Positions 15,800 to 25,248 of a DNA stretch of 64,000 nt are shown here, piece after piece. Location of the stretch: NCBI GenBank assembly GCA_002471375.1, contig DKPV01000025.1:89733-153732 (forward strand). Reading direction: 5' to 3'. The notes beneath the pieces were generated by a model. That model saw only the letters and a list, made by a program, of their open reading frames with translations, did no database searches and was not told the DNA's origin. Position 1 is the stretch's first letter. The number at the start of each line of letters is the position of its first letter. Made by a program: the position numbers and the translations under genes. Source of the DNA: Flavobacteriales bacterium UBA7325 (GTDB taxonomy: Bacteria > Bacteroidota > Bacteroidia > Flavobacteriales_D > Crocinitomicaceae).

Positions 15800-17344
15800 T
15801 TATTTTGGGCTCAACTCTACGTAAGGAATTAATACTTCTTCTAGTGAAATTCCACCATGTTGAAAGGTGTTCCCATAGTATTTCACGAAGTGATTGTAAT
15901 TATTCGGATAAACGAAGAAATCATCGTCTTTGGCAAATACAAATTCGCTTGACATCCCTGATTTGGGTAAAAAAGCATCCTCTGGATTCTTCACTTGAAA
16001 GACTTCTTTCTCCTTGTAGGATAGATTTCTTCCCACCTTATAGCGAAGGTTAGTATTAGTACTCCTTTCTCCGACAATCTTAACGGGGCTTGTTACCCGA
16101 ACTGTTCCATGATCAGTTGTAACAATTACTTTTCTGCCCGATTCTGCACACTTACGAACGATATCGTGAAGTGGCGAATGCTCAAACCATGATACGGTAA
16201 TTGACCTATAGGCCGATTCATTATCCGCCAATTCTCTAATTACTTCCATCTCAGTTCTGGCATGAGAAAGCATATCCACAAAGTTATAGACAATTACATT
16301 GAGATCGTTATCTAGGAGAGAGTTAAAATTATCTGCAAGTTTCTTTCCCGCATTTAGGTTTGTAATCTTATTGTAAGACCACTTAATATTTCTTCCTAAA
16401 CGCTTCAGGTTCGTATCCAAAAGCTCTTTCTCGAACTGGTTCTTACTTCCTTCGTCATCTTCGCTTCTCCAATACTGAGGATACTTTTTAGCTATCTCTG
16501 ATGGCATCAATCCTGCGAAGAATGCATTCCTTGCATATTGTGTTGCAGTAGGGAGTATAGAATATACAACCTCTTCATTTTTTATTGCGAAGTATTTAGA
16601 AAAAATTGGACTCAGCATCTTCCATTGATCAAATCGAAGATTATCAATTACCAATACAAACGGCTTCGAATCATCCAATTGTGGATTAATTTTATTCTTA
16701 AAAAGCGTATGAATCATTTGCGGAGATTCCTCTACGCCATTCACCCAATTCAAGTAGTTATCCGAGATGAAGCGTGAGAACTGTGAGTTCGCTTCCTTCT
16801 TTTGCATTTTAAACACTTCCTGCATCCCACTATCCTCAATGCTTTCTAGCTTTGTCTCCCAATAAACCAGTTGTTCGTAGACATCTGCCCATTCATCCAT
16901 ATCGAGACGACTGTTCAGTTGCATTCCTAGCTCTCTGAACTCCTGCTGATAACTAGAATTCGTTTTCTGAGAAACCAATTTACTGGAATCCAAGTTCTTT
17001 TTAAGCGATAGTAATATCTGATTTGGATTTACCGGTTTAATCAGGTAATCAGCAATATTATTTCCAATCGCCTCTTCCATTATATGTTCCTCCTCACTTT
17101 TCGTGATCATCACTACTGGAACATATGGCTTCTCTTTCTTGATACGCTCGAGCGCTTCAAGCCCCGTAATCCCTGGCATATTCTCATCTAAGAAAATAAT
17201 ATCAAAGTCGGTCTCAAGATTTTCATCGACCGCGGAAGAACCGTTATTTACCGAAGTAACTTCGTAACCTTTCGATTCTAAGAACAAGATATGTGGCTTT
17301 AATAATTCAATTTCATCGTCTGCCCAAAGGATTTTTACCTGCAT
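15800..17344 (-). CDS. porX: PorX-type response regulator with PglZ domain
   Basis: A 514-residue protein with an N-terminal receiver domain (1-125): Asp9/Asp10 in WADDE, phosphoacceptor Asp53 in FLDENMPG and Lys in MITKSEEE. The C-terminal PglZ/alkaline-phosphatase-like domain (about 200-514) has FVLVIDNLRFDQW, NFVDMLSH and VTTDHG. PorX controls transcription of type IX secretion genes with the kinase PorY and SigP in Porphyromonas and relatives, so a T9SS is expected elsewhere in this genome. ATG at 17344 is the natural start. It heads a porX-tsaE-ald-HsdR_N operon. Confidence 0.9.
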   Translation of the reverse strand: MQVKILWADDEIELLKPHILFLESKGYEVTSVNNGSSAVDENLETDFDIIFLDENMPGITGLEALERIKKEKPYVPVVMITKSEEEHIMEEAIGNNIADYLIKPVNPNQILLSLKKNLDSSKLVSQKTNSSYQQEFRELGMQLNSRLDMDEWADVYEQLVYWETKLESIEDSGMQEVFKMQKKEANSQFSRFISDNYLNWVNGVEESPQMIHTLFKNKINPQLDDSKPFVLVIDNLRFDQWKMLSPIFSKYFAIKNEEVVYSILPTATQYARNAFFAGLMPSEIAKKYPQYWRSEDDEGSKNQFEKELLDTNLKRLGRNIKWSYNKITNLNAGKKLADNFNSLLDNDLNVIVYNFVDMLSHARTEMEVIRELADNESAYRSITVSWFEHSPLHDIVRKCAESGRKVIVTTDHGTVRVTSPVKIVGERSTNTNLRYKVGRNLSYKEKEVFQVKNPEDAFLPKSGMSSEFVFAKDDDFFVYPNNYNHFVKYYGNTFQHGGISLEEVLIPYVELSPK

Positions 17345-17384
17345 GTGCGGTATATTTTATAGTTTTGATACTGGATTTAAAAGT

Positions 17385-18677
17385 ATGAAATTGCAGTCAA
17401 AAGTCAACTACAATAACAAGAAGAAAATTGTAAACGATCCCGTTTACGGATTTATTACAATTTCACAGGAGATAATTTTCGATGTCATCGAACATCCTTA
17501 TTTTCAACGATTACGTCGTATTAAGCAACTCGGACTAACGCACTTAGTTTATCCAGGAGCAATCCATACGCGCTTTCATCATGTGATAGGAGCCATGCAT
17601 CTGATGCAAAAGGCAATCGCTATCATTCGAAAAAAAGGACACGATGTAACGGAATCTGAGGAAAGAGCAGTGCTATTTGCCATTTTACTTCACGACATAG
17701 GTCATGGTCCTTTTAGCCATGCCCTAGAACACGACATTGTTAGTGGAGTTAGCCACGAGGAAATTTCTTCATTTTTTATTGAACGATTAAGCGAAGAATT
17801 TGATGGTGAACTTGATTTGGCATTGCAAGTTTTCCAAGACAAATACCCAAAGAAGTTCCTGCACCAATTGGTTTCAAGTCAACTAGACATGGACAGAATG
17901 GACTACTTAAATCGCGACAGTTTCTTTACTGGAGTGAGTGAGGGTGTAATCGGAAGCGATAGAATCATCGAAATGTTAAACGTCCAAGATGGTGATCTTG
18001 TAATTGAAGAGAAAGGAATTTATTCAATTGAAAAATTCATCGTAGCGCGGCGCCTCATGTACTGGCAAGTATACCTTCATAAAACAGTTGTTGCGGCAGA
18101 ATTTATGCTAATTCATGTTCTGCGTCGAGCAAAGGAATTAGCTATGAATGGCACGGATCTATTCGGAAGTCCGGCTCTACTCTATTTCTTAACAAGAAAC
18201 GTTTCTGCGGAGGATTTCAAGAGTAATCCCAACATTCTTGACAAATTTGCTGCTTTGGATGATTTCGATATTTTCGGAGCTATTAAAGTATGGCAATCGC
18301 ATGAAGATCCAACTTTATCTGAACTATCTAAGCGTTTAGTTCAAAGAGACCTGTTCAAGATTGAAATATCTCGAGAGCCATTTTCTGAAGAGAAAATAGC
18401 CGCTACAAAGAAGTATGTGATGGACAAAATGAATATCCCATCAGAACAAATTCAACATTTTGTTTACACGGATCAATTAACCAATAACGCGTATAACATA
18501 GCTCGCGAAAACATTAACTTATTGATGAAAAATGGGGCTGTTATTGATGTATCTGAAGCTTCGGATAATCTAAATATCTCAGCCTTATCAAATCCGGTTG
18601 AGAAGTATCTTTTGTGTTATCCGATATTTAAGGGCTCAAGACCAAAGCAATTCACGATGATTAAAGACTTGAGCTAG
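17385..18677 (+). CDS. HD-domain phosphohydrolase (dNTPase/SAMHD1-like)
   Basis: A 430-residue enzyme. The HD metal-binding residues are in YPGAIHTRFHHVIGAMHL and LLHDIGHGPFSHALEH, and the SQLDMDRMDYLNRDS block is typical of dGTPase/SAMHD1 relatives. It may hydrolyse deoxynucleoside triphosphates; the natural substrate is unknown. The frame is open to an ATG at 17343 that overlaps the porX start, but MKLQSKVNYNNKKK at 17385 is the more usual N-terminus. It is divergent from porX. Confidence 0.86.
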   Translation: MKLQSKVNYNNKKKIVNDPVYGFITISQEIIFDVIEHPYFQRLRRIKQLGLTHLVYPGAIHTRFHHVIGAMHLMQKAIAIIRKKGHDVTESEERAVLFAILLHDIGHGPFSHALEHDIVSGVSHEEISSFFIERLSEEFDGELDLALQVFQDKYPKKFLHQLVSSQLDMDRMDYLNRDSFFTGVSEGVIGSDRIIEMLNVQDGDLVIEEKGIYSIEKFIVARRLMYWQVYLHKTVVAAEFMLIHVLRRAKELAMNGTDLFGSPALLYFLTRNVSAEDFKSNPNILDKFAALDDFDIFGAIKVWQSHEDPTLSELSKRLVQRDLFKIEISREPFSEEKIAATKKYVMDKMNIPSEQIQHFVYTDQLTNNAYNIARENINLLMKNGAVIDVSEASDNLNISALSNPVEKYLLCYPIFKGSRPKQFTMIKDLS

Positions 18678-18680
18678 AAT

Positions 18681-18707
18681 TAAAAGCCTCAATGTTTTCT
18701 TGAGGCT
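18681..18707. terminator. Bidirectional terminator hairpin
   Basis: AGCCTCAA and TTGAGGCT (8-bp perfect arms, 7-base loop) lie between the convergent HD and CarboxypepD genes. On the minus strand the stem is followed by TTTT. Confidence 0.7.
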
Positions 18708-18717
18708 ATAAATTAGC

Positions 18718-19389
18718 TTATTGCTTAGACAATTTTCCGTCTTTCCAGTCCTTGATTAGCTTAGACCAGGCATAAGGATTTAAGAGATTATTCGCTGGTA
18801 GCTGACCATTCGTATAAAGCGCAGTCTGATATTGTGCCTGTGCCGAACCATAGGCTAAGCTGGCGTCAACATTTAATCGAGCAGCAGCAAATGCTAAACT
18901 CTCACCCGAAAGTTGACGCTGAGCTCTTCGAAGCGCGTCGTCATAGGGATCCATATTAACAAATGCTCTGGCAAAGTCTTCTCTCGAAGGCCATGGAAAC
19001 ACTTCAACTCCAGGTAAATCGAGCGTATCAAGATTCATTACATGAATTATAGAATATGACTTTTCTCCTAGTGAGTCAGGTACTACATAATTTGATGTAA
19101 TGTGACCATAAGCAGAAAAAAGAAGCGTGTCTCCAGGAAACGCGACCATTGTGAAATATCCAAAGTAATCAGATATCACCCCTCTATGCGATGTGATATT
19201 TAGCACAGTAGTATATGGAAGTTCCTTTAGCGTTTCTTCTGAAACGATCACTCCTGATAGTTGAATAAGATTTGTATCAACCGGCAAATCTTCTATCACT
19301 GGATCGTCACCAAATACTCCTACTTGGGCCTCTATGCTAGAAGAGAAAAGAATAAGAAATGCAATAAAAAGGCTGCTTTTAATCATCAT
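18718..19389 (-). CDS. Secreted carboxypeptidase-regulatory-like domain protein
   Basis: About 223 residues with an N-terminal signal peptide (MMIKSSLFIAFLILFSSSIEAQ). A CarboxypepD_reg-like beta-sandwich follows at about 40-130 (LSGVIVSEETLKELPYTTV, HRGVISDYFGYFTMVAFPGDTLLFSAYG). The remaining part is helical and Ala/Gln rich. It is probably periplasmic or surface-exposed; its partner is unknown. The frame extends 10 codons upstream to 19419, but the ATG at 19389 gives a proper signal peptide. It is divergent from guaB. Confidence 0.72.
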   Translation of the reverse strand: MMIKSSLFIAFLILFSSSIEAQVGVFGDDPVIEDLPVDTNLIQLSGVIVSEETLKELPYTTVLNITSHRGVISDYFGYFTMVAFPGDTLLFSAYGHITSNYVVPDSLGEKSYSIIHVMNLDTLDLPGVEVFPWPSREDFARAFVNMDPYDDALRRAQRQLSGESLAFAAARLNVDASLAYGSAQAQYQTALYTNGQLPANNLLNPYAWSKLIKDWKDGKLSKQ

Positions 19390-19502
19390 TATATTCAATC
19401 GAACGACAAGAATATACAATATATTGATTTGATCAACAACATTTTCATTTCTTTAACAAAACCTTCGTTACATTTCTGTGATGCTAAATCGCAAATTTGT
19501 GT

Positions 19503-19510
19503 TATCTTTG
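19503..19510 (+). promoter_or_regulatory. Candidate -7 box for guaB
   Basis: TATCTTTG matches TAnnTTTG and lies 31 bases upstream of the guaB ATG. TTTCTG at 19473-19478 is a loose -33 candidate. Confidence 0.5.
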
Positions 19511-19541
19511 CAAGAATTTATTTCTTAAAAAATAGGTTCAT

Positions 19542-21014
19542 ATGTCTCTTTCAAATCTCAATGAAATCAGAGAAGGTCTCACATTTGATGACGTACTCTT
19601 AGTGCCAGCCCACTCAAAAATTCTACCAAAAGATGTTCAGCTAAAAAGCAAGATATCTAGAAACATTGAAGTTAACACACCTATCGTGTCTTCAGCAATG
19701 GATACTGTTACAGAATCTAGTTTGGCAATTTCTATTGCTCAACAAGGAGGAATCGGTGTGGTACATAAAAATATGTCGATTGAGAATCAAGCTTTACAAG
19801 TTCGCAAAGTTAAGCGATCTGAAAGCGGGATGATTCTTGACCCGGTTACGCTCCCTGAAGATGCTAAGGTTATGGACGCCTTAAAGTTGATGAAGGAGTA
19901 TAAAATCGGCGGGATACCTGTAGTTGATGAAAATCAGATTCTAAAAGGTATTGTTACCAATCGTGATTTACGTTTTGAAAAAAAGTTAAGTAGACCTATA
20001 CTAGAAGTGATGACTTCCAACAACATCATTACTGCTGAGGAAAACACATCTTTAACTCAAGCTGAAGAGATTCTTCAAAAAAATAAAATTGAAAAACTTC
20101 CAGTTGTTGATAATAACAATAAGCTAATTGGATTGATCACGTTCCGAGATATTATTAAAGTAAAGGAGCACCCTAATTCATGTAAAGATAAATTTGGTAG
20201 ATTGAGAGTTGCCGCTGCAGTTGGTGTCACTCATGATACTCTTGAGCGAGTTACTGCATTAGTGGATGCTGGTGTTGATGCCATCGTCATTGATACAGCT
20301 CATGGTCATACAGAAGGAGTTGTTGCCAAATTAAAAGAAGTAAAATTGACATTTGATCATTTAGATGTTATTGTAGGTAATGTTGCTACAGCAGCAGCAG
20401 CTAAGTTTTTAGTTGACGCTGGTGCGGATGCCGTAAAAGTTGGTATCGGTCCAGGTTCTATATGCACTACTAGAATTATTGCTGGTGTTGGTGTACCACA
20501 ACTGACTGCTGTGAATGACGTATCTATCGCGCTAGAAGGAACAGGAGTTCCGGTAATCGCGGATGGAGGGATCCGATATACAGGAGATATTGTAAAGGCA
20601 ATTGCAGCTGGAGCAGATACAGTAATGTTAGGATCAATGTTTGCAGGAGTAGAAGAATCTCCAGGTGAAACAGTAATATTCCAAGGGCGTAAATTCAAGA
20701 CATACCGAGGTATGGGGTCTCTTGAGGCTATGCAGGATGGATCAAAAGATCGCTATTTCCAAGATGCGGAAGACGATGTAAAAAAGCTTGTTCCAGAAGG
20801 TATTTCTGGTAGAGTACCATTTAAAGGAAAGTTGAGCGAAGTAATGTACCAAATTATTGGAGGTCTCAGATCAGGTATGGGATATTGCGGAGCTGGTGAA
20901 ATTCAAGCTCTTAAGGGAGCAAGTTTTGTGAAAATCACAGCTGCTGGAGTTCTTGAAAGCCACCCTCATGATGTTACGATCACTAGAGAAGCACCAAACT
21001 ATAGTGTAAAATAA
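19542..21014 (+). CDS. guaB: Inosine-5'-monophosphate dehydrogenase
   Basis: A 490-residue NAD-dependent enzyme converting IMP to XMP, the committed step to GMP. The catalytic loop GPGSICTTRIIAGVG contains Cys308. Two CBS domains (about 95-210) are inserted in the TIM barrel, as is standard. GNVATAAAAKFL and VIADGGIRYTGDIVKA are nucleotide-binding segments. The C-terminal catalytic flap and the dimer end (YRGMGSLEAM) are intact. It is the only purine biosynthesis gene in this segment. Confidence 0.97.
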   Translation: MSLSNLNEIREGLTFDDVLLVPAHSKILPKDVQLKSKISRNIEVNTPIVSSAMDTVTESSLAISIAQQGGIGVVHKNMSIENQALQVRKVKRSESGMILDPVTLPEDAKVMDALKLMKEYKIGGIPVVDENQILKGIVTNRDLRFEKKLSRPILEVMTSNNIITAEENTSLTQAEEILQKNKIEKLPVVDNNNKLIGLITFRDIIKVKEHPNSCKDKFGRLRVAAAVGVTHDTLERVTALVDAGVDAIVIDTAHGHTEGVVAKLKEVKLTFDHLDVIVGNVATAAAAKFLVDAGADAVKVGIGPGSICTTRIIAGVGVPQLTAVNDVSIALEGTGVPVIADGGIRYTGDIVKAIAAGADTVMLGSMFAGVEESPGETVIFQGRKFKTYRGMGSLEAMQDGSKDRYFQDAEDDVKKLVPEGISGRVPFKGKLSEVMYQIIGGLRSGMGYCGAGEIQALKGASFVKITAAGVLESHPHDVTITREAPNYSVK

Positions 21015-21047
21015 TTCGTCATAAGTGGCAAAGTCCATTTGGATGCC

Positions 21048-21055
21048 TATTTTTG
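21048..21055 (+). promoter_or_regulatory. Candidate -7 box for the parvulin operon
   Basis: TATTTTTG matches TAnnTTTG and lies 22 bases ahead of the start of the first parvulin gene. Confidence 0.45.
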
Positions 21056-21077
21056 ACAGACTAAAAAAAATAAACCT

Positions 21078-23039
21078 ATGAATAAAATAATTGTATTTGT
21101 CCTTGCCTGCGTAGTTAACACAATGGCTTTTGCTCAAAATGATCCAGTGATCATAACAATAGACGGCAATCCAATTACTAAATCTGATTTTTTACAGATT
21201 TACCTTAAGAATAATGACGATCCAAAATACGACCAAGCTTCCCTTGATGAGTACATGGAATTGTTCAAGAAATTCAAATTAAAAGTTGCTGAAGCAGAAG
21301 CTTTGGGATACGACACTATTCCAAAATTGGTTAAAGAACTTGCTGGTTACCAAAAACAATTAGCACGTCCTTACCTAATTGATTCTTCTAAGAATGAAGC
21401 ACTCGTTAGAGAAGCGTACGATCATACGAAATCAGAAATCCGTGCTTCTCATATACTTGTTCGTTTAGAATCAAATGCATCGCCTGAAGATACTTTGAAG
21501 GCATACAAGCGCTTGATGGGTTTGAAGAAACGAATCGAAGGAGGCGAAGATTTCGCAATGGTTGCCAAAGGTAAAGGAGGATCTGAAGATCCAAGTGCTG
21601 CTAACAATGGTGGTGACCTTGGTTATTTTACAGCTTTCCAAATGGTTTATCAATTTGAAGATGCTGCTTTCAGTGCACCTGTAGGTTCAGTATCAAATCC
21701 ATTCCGCACTCGATTTGGATACCATATACTGAAGGTTTTTGATAAACGAGCAGCTAGAGGTACTATCGAAGCTGCACACGTAATGATTGCTGCTAGTAAA
21801 GATGCGAAACCTGAAGAAGTAACAGCTGCGAAAGCAAAAATTGATGAAATCCACTCATTACTTTCTGATGGAGCTGACTTTAATGAAATCGTGACTAAGC
21901 ATTCTGATGACCCTTCCTCAAAAGATAAAGGTGGTGCTCTACCAAAATTCGGGACAGGAACTACGACTAGAATGGTTCCAGAATTTAGTCAAGCTGCATT
22001 CAAGCTAAAAAACGATGGTGATTTTTCTGAACCGGTTAGAACAGATTACGGATTCCATATCATCAAACGTATCTCTTGGGAAGACATTCCTTCTTTCGAA
22101 GTATTGGAAAAAGATTTAGAAAAGAAAGTTTCTAAGGATGCCAGAGCCGTTAAGACTCAATCATCTTTTGTAGTGAAACTTAAAGATCAATACGGATTCA
22201 AAAACAAAAGCAAAAGAGGATTAAAATGGTTCAATAAGAACATTGATTCAACATATCATCTTGGAAAGTTTAAAGCCTCTGATTTAAAAGGAAACAAAGT
22301 ACTTTTCAAATTAGATAAGAAAAAATTCCGATCAGAAGCTTTCGCTCAGTACATGGAAGATAACTACCGTGCTGCACGTCAAGACACCCCAAAAACAGTT
22401 GTTGCAAAGCAATATAAGGAATGGGAAAATGAAGCAATTCTTGGTTATGAAGAAACGAAGCTTGCTGGTAAATACCCTGCATATAAAGCACTAATCACTG
22501 AGTACCATGACGGAATTCTTCTTTACGAAGTTATGTCTGATAAAGTATGGAACTTGGCAATGAAAGATACAACTGGTCTGAAAGAATTTCATGACCAAAA
22601 CAAGAACAAGTACACTTGGGGTGAACGAGTTGACGCAGATATTTTCGAGTGCAACTCTCAAGAAAATGCGGATGCATTGGTTAAACTTTTAGCTGTCGAC
22701 ACAATTTCCACTCAAACTGCAATTCGCATGGTGAACGAATCGTCTGCCTTAAATGTGAAACACAAGAGAGGAAAGTACGATTTAGTAAAAACTAAGAGCC
22801 TTGCAAACGCTCCAAAAACGTTAAAGCAAGGAATGAATGATACTTATTCATTTGATGGTAAGTTCTATGCAGTAAGAATAATGGAAGTTATTCCAGCTGG
22901 ACTCAAAGAATTTGACGAGGCGAAAGGTGCAATTACTTCAGATTATCAAAATCATTTAGAGATTGAGTGGTTGAAGGAAATTGAAAAGAAACACGTAGTA
23001 GTCATCAATAAAGAAGCACTCTACTCTATTGGTCAATAA
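21078..23039 (+). CDS. Periplasmic peptidyl-prolyl isomerase with two parvulin (PpiC) domains
   Basis: A 653-residue exported foldase. A signal peptide (1-20, ending AFAQ) is followed by a SurA-like N-terminal region. Parvulin domain 1 lies at about 118-215 (IRASHILVRL to FGYHILKVFD) and domain 2 at about 225-330 (EAAHVMIAAS to DYGFHIIKRISW), followed by a long C-terminal chaperone-like part. It should assist outer-membrane protein folding. It is the first gene of an operon with a lipoprotein, a SurA homologue and MoxR. Confidence 0.88.
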   Translation: MNKIIVFVLACVVNTMAFAQNDPVIITIDGNPITKSDFLQIYLKNNDDPKYDQASLDEYMELFKKFKLKVAEAEALGYDTIPKLVKELAGYQKQLARPYLIDSSKNEALVREAYDHTKSEIRASHILVRLESNASPEDTLKAYKRLMGLKKRIEGGEDFAMVAKGKGGSEDPSAANNGGDLGYFTAFQMVYQFEDAAFSAPVGSVSNPFRTRFGYHILKVFDKRAARGTIEAAHVMIAASKDAKPEEVTAAKAKIDEIHSLLSDGADFNEIVTKHSDDPSSKDKGGALPKFGTGTTTRMVPEFSQAAFKLKNDGDFSEPVRTDYGFHIIKRISWEDIPSFEVLEKDLEKKVSKDARAVKTQSSFVVKLKDQYGFKNKSKRGLKWFNKNIDSTYHLGKFKASDLKGNKVLFKLDKKKFRSEAFAQYMEDNYRAARQDTPKTVVAKQYKEWENEAILGYEETKLAGKYPAYKALITEYHDGILLYEVMSDKVWNLAMKDTTGLKEFHDQNKNKYTWGERVDADIFECNSQENADALVKLLAVDTISTQTAIRMVNESSALNVKHKRGKYDLVKTKSLANAPKTLKQGMNDTYSFDGKFYAVRIMEVIPAGLKEFDEAKGAITSDYQNHLEIEWLKEIEKKHVVVINKEALYSIGQ

Positions 23040-23892
23040 GAACAATATAAAGAACTTACAGGCTAGCTTTATAGCTAGCCTGTTTTGTTTTGTACTACTA
23101 TCATGTGGACAAAAAGAGAAAATTGTTGCATCGGTAAATGATAAGGAATTAACTGAATCCGACGCCTATGTTCTTATGAAACATCTAGGTTACGATGTTG
23201 ATGATAAAAAACAATACCGAGCGTTTCTTGAAGATTGGTGCGAAAATGAATCCTATATGCAAGAGCTTCAATCTATTGATGAAGAAGCCGCTAAGCTTGT
23301 AGAATTGCGCTCAAATTCGTTTCAAGGAGAACTTGCAAAGTACTACCTCGAAGAACATCTAATAAAAGACAAGTTGGATACTACGGTTTCAGAAAATGAA
23401 ATTGTGAATTACTACAATGAGCACAAGGATGAATTTATTCTAAGTGATTATTTAGTTAAAGCGCTTTATCTTAAGATTCCTATCACCGTAGACTACAAAG
23501 AGGAAGGCGTTCAAGACCTATACCTGTTAAAAAATGATAAAGACCTTTCCGAAGTTAATTCTTATGCTAAACTTTATGCTCAGAATTATTATTTCAATGA
23601 TTCGTCGTGGGTATACTTCAACACATTAGTTAAAGATGTGCCACTCACGAAATACAATGTAGATAACATCGTTTTGAATAGGACTAAGACGTATTTTTCA
23701 GATGAAGAGTTCAGTTATTTCTTAAACGTCATTGATTACAAGGTAAAGGACGAGGCTCCACCATTAGAGTTCTTGAGTCAACAAATAAAGGAGATTGTCG
23801 TTTTACAACGATTACAGAAATTAAAGGAAAACAACGAATCGAAAATGATTCAGCAGATAAAAGATAAGCATGAGATTACGATTAATATTTAG
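23029..23892 (+). CDS. Lipoprotein of the parvulin operon (PPIase-associated)
   Basis: A 287-residue lipoprotein. A short signal is followed by lipobox FVLLSC (Cys at about 26). ASVNDKELTESDAYVLMKHL resembles the N-terminal chaperone segment of SurA/PpiC proteins, but no parvulin catalytic core is visible, so it is probably a non-catalytic chaperone. The start appears to be TTG at 23029, overlapping the upstream gene by 11 bases; no ATG suits the signal peptide. Its signal-peptide codons contain a strong hairpin (see the separate entry). It overlaps the SurA gene by 23 bases. Confidence 0.75.
   Translation: MVNKNNIKNLQASFIASLFCFVLLSCGQKEKIVASVNDKELTESDAYVLMKHLGYDVDDKKQYRAFLEDWCENESYMQELQSIDEEAAKLVELRSNSFQGELAKYYLEEHLIKDKLDTTVSENEIVNYYNEHKDEFILSDYLVKALYLKIPITVDYKEEGVQDLYLLKNDKDLSEVNSYAKLYAQNYYFNDSSWVYFNTLVKDVPLTKYNVDNIVLNRTKTYFSDEEFSYFLNVIDYKVKDEAPPLEFLSQQIKEIVVLQRLQKLKENNESKMIQQIKDKHEITINI
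23058..23093 (+). terminator. Hairpin plus T-rich tract inside the lipoprotein signal-peptide codons
   Basis: A perfect 10-bp stem (ACAGGCTAGC 23058-23067, GCTAGCCTGT 23074-23083) with a TTTATA loop is followed by TTTGTTTTG. It begins 19 bases after the stop of the first parvulin gene and looks like an intrinsic terminator or attenuator, yet it is translated as part of the next gene. Confidence 0.6.
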
Positions 23893-25213
23893 CATCATAG
23901 CCTTAACTAGTTTTAGTTCATTTGCTCAACAGACAATCGATAAGATTGCTGCTCAAGTTGGAGATAAAGTGATTCTACTTTCAGATATCCAAGCTCAGAA
24001 AATTCAGGCTATTCAAGCAGGAATTACTGTGACTCCTGAAATGGATTGTGAAATGCTCGAAGAGCTAATGTATCAAAAACTATTGATCACACAGGCTATA
24101 CTAGATAGTGTTGAGGTCTCGCCTGAGCAAGTTGATTCAGAAATGGAAAGCAGACTTCGTGTAATCGAGAATCAGATTGGAGGTCGCCAAGAAATGGAGA
24201 ATTTCTATGGAAAGACTGTTGCTCAAATCAAGAATGAGTTCAGACCAATTATTAAGGAGCAGTTGATGGCAAGAGAAATGGAATACACCATTTCAAACGG
24301 AATAAGTGTTACTCCTCGTGAGGTGAAGACATTTTATTCTAAAATACCATCCGACAGTCTCCCATACATCAATACTCAGCTTAGTTTCCAACAGATCGTA
24401 ATTTATCCAGAAATTACACGAAAAGATAAAGACATTGCACGCGCAAAATTAGAGAAGATTAGAAAGGACATCATGGCCGGAAAGACTTTTTCTACACAAG
24501 CACGTATTCACTCAATGGACCCCGGAAGTGCTCAGGATGGAGGGAAAATACAAGCATCTAAAGGAATGATGGTTAAGCCATTTGAATCAGTTGTATTTGC
24601 CTTGAAACAGGATGAAGTTTCAAAAGTTTTTGAGACCGAATATGGATTCCATATAATTAAGTTAGGTAAACGTTTAGGAGATGATTACACATGTCAGCAC
24701 ATTCTTATCGTTGCTGAGTTTTCAGGTGATGCTGTTGAAAATGCTGCAATGCGATTGGATTCTTGCTATCAATTACTGGATACTGAAAAAATTACGTGGG
24801 ATGCTGCTGTAAAGGAGTTTTCGAATGATGAAACAACGAAACAAAACAAAGGAATCATTACAAATCCAGCAACAGGAGAGCAAACGTGGGACATGGAAGA
24901 TTTAAATCAAATCGATCAACAAATCTATTTGCTCACTACAAACATGGAAAAGGGAGATATCTCTGAACCAAATCTCTACACAAACATTTACGAGAGAAAA
25001 CAAGGGGTCAGAATTGTTCGATTGATGGATACCAAGGCTCCACACAAGGCAAATCTCAAAGATGATTACGCATTAATCAAACGTGCAGCTGAGAATGAAA
25101 AGAAGCAGATGATGATTAACGATTGGGTTATTTCTAGGATCAATACGACGTACATTAGCATCAATGATCCATTCGAAGGATGTGAATTCACTAACCCTTG
25201 GAAGAAAGACTAG
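23870..25213 (+). CDS. SurA-like periplasmic chaperone/peptidyl-prolyl isomerase
   Basis: A 447-residue exported protein. A signal peptide (1-19, SSFAQ) is followed by the SurA N-domain (TIDKIAAQVGDKVILLSDIQ, about 22-160). A parvulin domain lies at about 168-270 (QLSFQQIVIYPEI, GGKIQASKGM, EYGFHIIKLGKRLGD), with a second, degenerate one to about 385. It should escort unfolded outer-membrane proteins. The start overlaps the lipoprotein gene by 23 bases. ATG at 23870 gives a good signal peptide. Confidence 0.9.
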   Translation: MRLRLIFSIIALTSFSSFAQQTIDKIAAQVGDKVILLSDIQAQKIQAIQAGITVTPEMDCEMLEELMYQKLLITQAILDSVEVSPEQVDSEMESRLRVIENQIGGRQEMENFYGKTVAQIKNEFRPIIKEQLMAREMEYTISNGISVTPREVKTFYSKIPSDSLPYINTQLSFQQIVIYPEITRKDKDIARAKLEKIRKDIMAGKTFSTQARIHSMDPGSAQDGGKIQASKGMMVKPFESVVFALKQDEVSKVFETEYGFHIIKLGKRLGDDYTCQHILIVAEFSGDAVENAAMRLDSCYQLLDTEKITWDAAVKEFSNDETTKQNKGIITNPATGEQTWDMEDLNQIDQQIYLLTTNMEKGDISEPNLYTNIYERKQGVRIVRLMDTKAPHKANLKDDYALIKRAAENEKKQMMINDWVISRINTTYISINDPFEGCEFTNPWKKD

Positions 25214-25248
25214 AAAGTTTATCTTTAGAATCTAAATCAATAATTACT

